Source of the DNA: Pseudomonas sp. Q11
Lineage (GTDB): Bacteria > Pseudomonadota > Gammaproteobacteria > Pseudomonadales > Pseudomonadaceae
DNA: 64,000 nucleotides
Assembly: GCF_024494355.1 (NCBI RefSeq)
Contig: NZ_JAKNQY010000007.1
Location: 1 to 64,000 of the forward strand
Reading direction: 5' to 3'
A model generated the notes under the pieces. It did not search any database. It saw only the letters and a program-made list of their open reading frames with translations, and was not told the DNA's origin. Positions 63,111-64,000 of this stretch are shown here, in pieces. The position numbers and the translations under genes are program-made. The number at the start of each line of letters is the position of its first letter. Position 1 is the first letter of the stretch.

Positions 63111-64000
63111 TCAGCGGCTGGCGAAGAGGGGAGCCGCATCGCTCAAGGCGTGCAGTTTGAAGCTTTTGGCATAAGCGGCCGGATCCGAGCCGTCCCAGGT
63201 GGTGCCGTCGATCAACTGGCTGCTGCGCATGTCCTGGCGGGGGGATGCGATGTCCAGCGCCGCGCAGGCTTCACGGTATAGCTTGAGTTGCTGGACCTGC
63301 CGCGCCACGGCCAGGTAATCAGGGTCTTCACGCAACAGGCCCCAGCGGCGGAACTGGGTCATGAACCACATGCCATCGGACAGGTAGGGCAGGTTCACTT
63401 CGCCGTCGCCGTGGAAGCGCATCGCGTGAGGGTCCTGCCAGCTATTGCCCAAGCCGTCGGCGTAGATCCCCAACAGGCGCGGCTCGATGCAGTCCAGCGG
63501 CGCATCGAGGTATTCGGGCGCACTCAACAGTTGTGCGGTGCTGCGGCGGTTCTCGGTGCTTTGCTCAATGAAGCGACTGGCTTGCAGGATTGCCATCACC
63601 AGTGCGCGGGCGGTATTGGGGTAGTGCTCGACAAATGCACGGGTGCAGCCGAGGACTTTTTCCGGGTGATCGGGCCAGATGGTCTGGGTGGTCGCCAGGG
63701 TGAAGCCCAGGTTCTGCTTTACCGCACTGGCGCACCACGGCTCGCCCACGCAGAACCCGTCGATGCGTCCGGCCTGCAGGTGGGCGATCATTTGCGGCGG
63801 CGGCACCACGACGCTGTCGACATCCGACAGCGGATGGATGCCTTGGGCGGCGAGCCAGTAATAGAGCCACATGGCGTGGGTGCCGGTGGGGAAGGTCTGG
63901 GCGAAGGTCAGTTTCGTGCGAGTTTGGTGCACATGCCGTTCCAGTGCCTCAGGACTGGTCACGCCTTGAGCCTGCAAGCCGTGGGAAAGGTTGATGCTCT
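63111..64000 (-). CDS. nasS: Nitrate sensor NasS, 5' end cut by window edge
   Basis: The 3' 296 or so codons of an NrtA-like binding protein that lacks a transporter and instead holds NasT inactive until nitrate binds. Seen: FPTGTHAMWLYYWLAAQGIHPLSDV, VVPPPQMIAHLQAGRIDGFCVGEPWCASAV and PYLSDGMWFMTQFRRWGLL, typical of the NrtA/NasS/SsuA nitrate-binding group. The frame stays open through the right edge, so the start codon is outside the window. Confidence 0.92.
   Translation of the reverse strand, partial: SINLSHGLQAQGVTSPEALERHVHQTRTKLTFAQTFPTGTHAMWLYYWLAAQGIHPLSDVDSVVVPPPQMIAHLQAGRIDGFCVGEPWCASAVKQNLGFTLATTQTIWPDHPEKVLGCTRAFVEHYPNTARALVMAILQASRFIEQSTENRRSTAQLLSAPEYLDAPLDCIEPRLLGIYADGLGNSWQDPHAMRFHGDGEVNLPYLSDGMWFMTQFRRWGLLREDPDYLAVARQVQQLKLYREACAALDIASPRQDMRSSQLIDGTTWDGSDPAAYAKSFKLHALSDAAPLFASR

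Overview
The window looks like chromosome of a fluorescent pseudomonad, most likely of the Pseudomonas fluorescens group. The evidence is GC-rich coding sequence, a pyoverdine chromophore synthetase (pvdL) next to pvdS, the cmaX-crfX-cmpX-sigX-oprF block, a nasS/nasT-nitrate assimilation block in the Pseudomonas aeruginosa gene order (from memory, PA1769 to PA1786), and many copies of the palindromic REP sequence typical of this group. No rRNA, tRNA, CRISPR array, phage or insertion sequence was seen.

Layout. 1-3.1 kb: an intergenic repeat at the edge, a small lipoprotein, and molybdenum cofactor genes mobA / moaB-moeA. 3.1-6.9 kb: a small membrane protein, a YegS-type lipid kinase and a NarX/NarL-type two-component pair. 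6.4-9.6 kb: a degenerate HPt-like protein, cheV behind a good FliA-type promoter, a MOSC protein and ppnP. 9.7-17.8 kb: an exonuclease, then a reduced acyclic-terpene (citronellol/geraniol) cluster atuA-C-D-F with its repressor atuR and two identical opposed operators. 17.9-34.8 kb: a periplasmic binding protein, a pvdY-type acetyltransferase, pvdS with an overlapping Fur box, the 4328-residue NRPS pvdL, and an alpha/beta hydrolase. 35-40.5 kb: dsbG-dsbE-like-dsbD divergent from the dsbRS-type copper/redox two-component system. 40.6-43 kb: a GNAT protein, then pvdH and an MbtH-like gene from a PvdS promoter. 43-52.3 kb: ppsR / ppsA, a hydrolase, rraA, cmaX, crfX, cmpX, sigX, oprF. 52.4-64 kb, minus strand: nasS (cut by the edge), nasT, nitrate transporter, PP2C-kinase fusion, nirB, nirD, nitrate reductase and cobA.

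How the parts work together. The pyoverdine genes carry three promoters of the form TAAAT/TAATT-N16-CGT (pvdY, pvdL, pvdH-mbtH), all expected to be read by PvdS; PvdS itself has a sigma70 promoter whose spacer is a Fur box. The nitrate genes are controlled at two levels that can be read directly: each of two transcription units starts with a sigma54 promoter, followed by two RNA hairpins with hexaloops having A at position 1 and G at position 4, then an intrinsic terminator. That is the target arrangement for the ANTAR antiterminator NasT, encoded in the same block with its sensor NasS. Molybdenum cofactor genes (reductase cofactor) and cobA (siroheme for NirB) are functionally linked to the same pathway.

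Unusual points: a REP element that has become the coding C-terminus of CobA; a REP element with three 36-bp tandem repeats inside; an atu cluster lacking atuB, atuE, atuG and atuH with a REP element at the atuE position; a terminator 12 bases before a hydrolase start codon; and a phosphatase-kinase fusion inside the nitrate operon. I found no wholly unknown system; the two differently built NasT leader RNAs and the dsbRS promoter region are the most informative regulatory structures.
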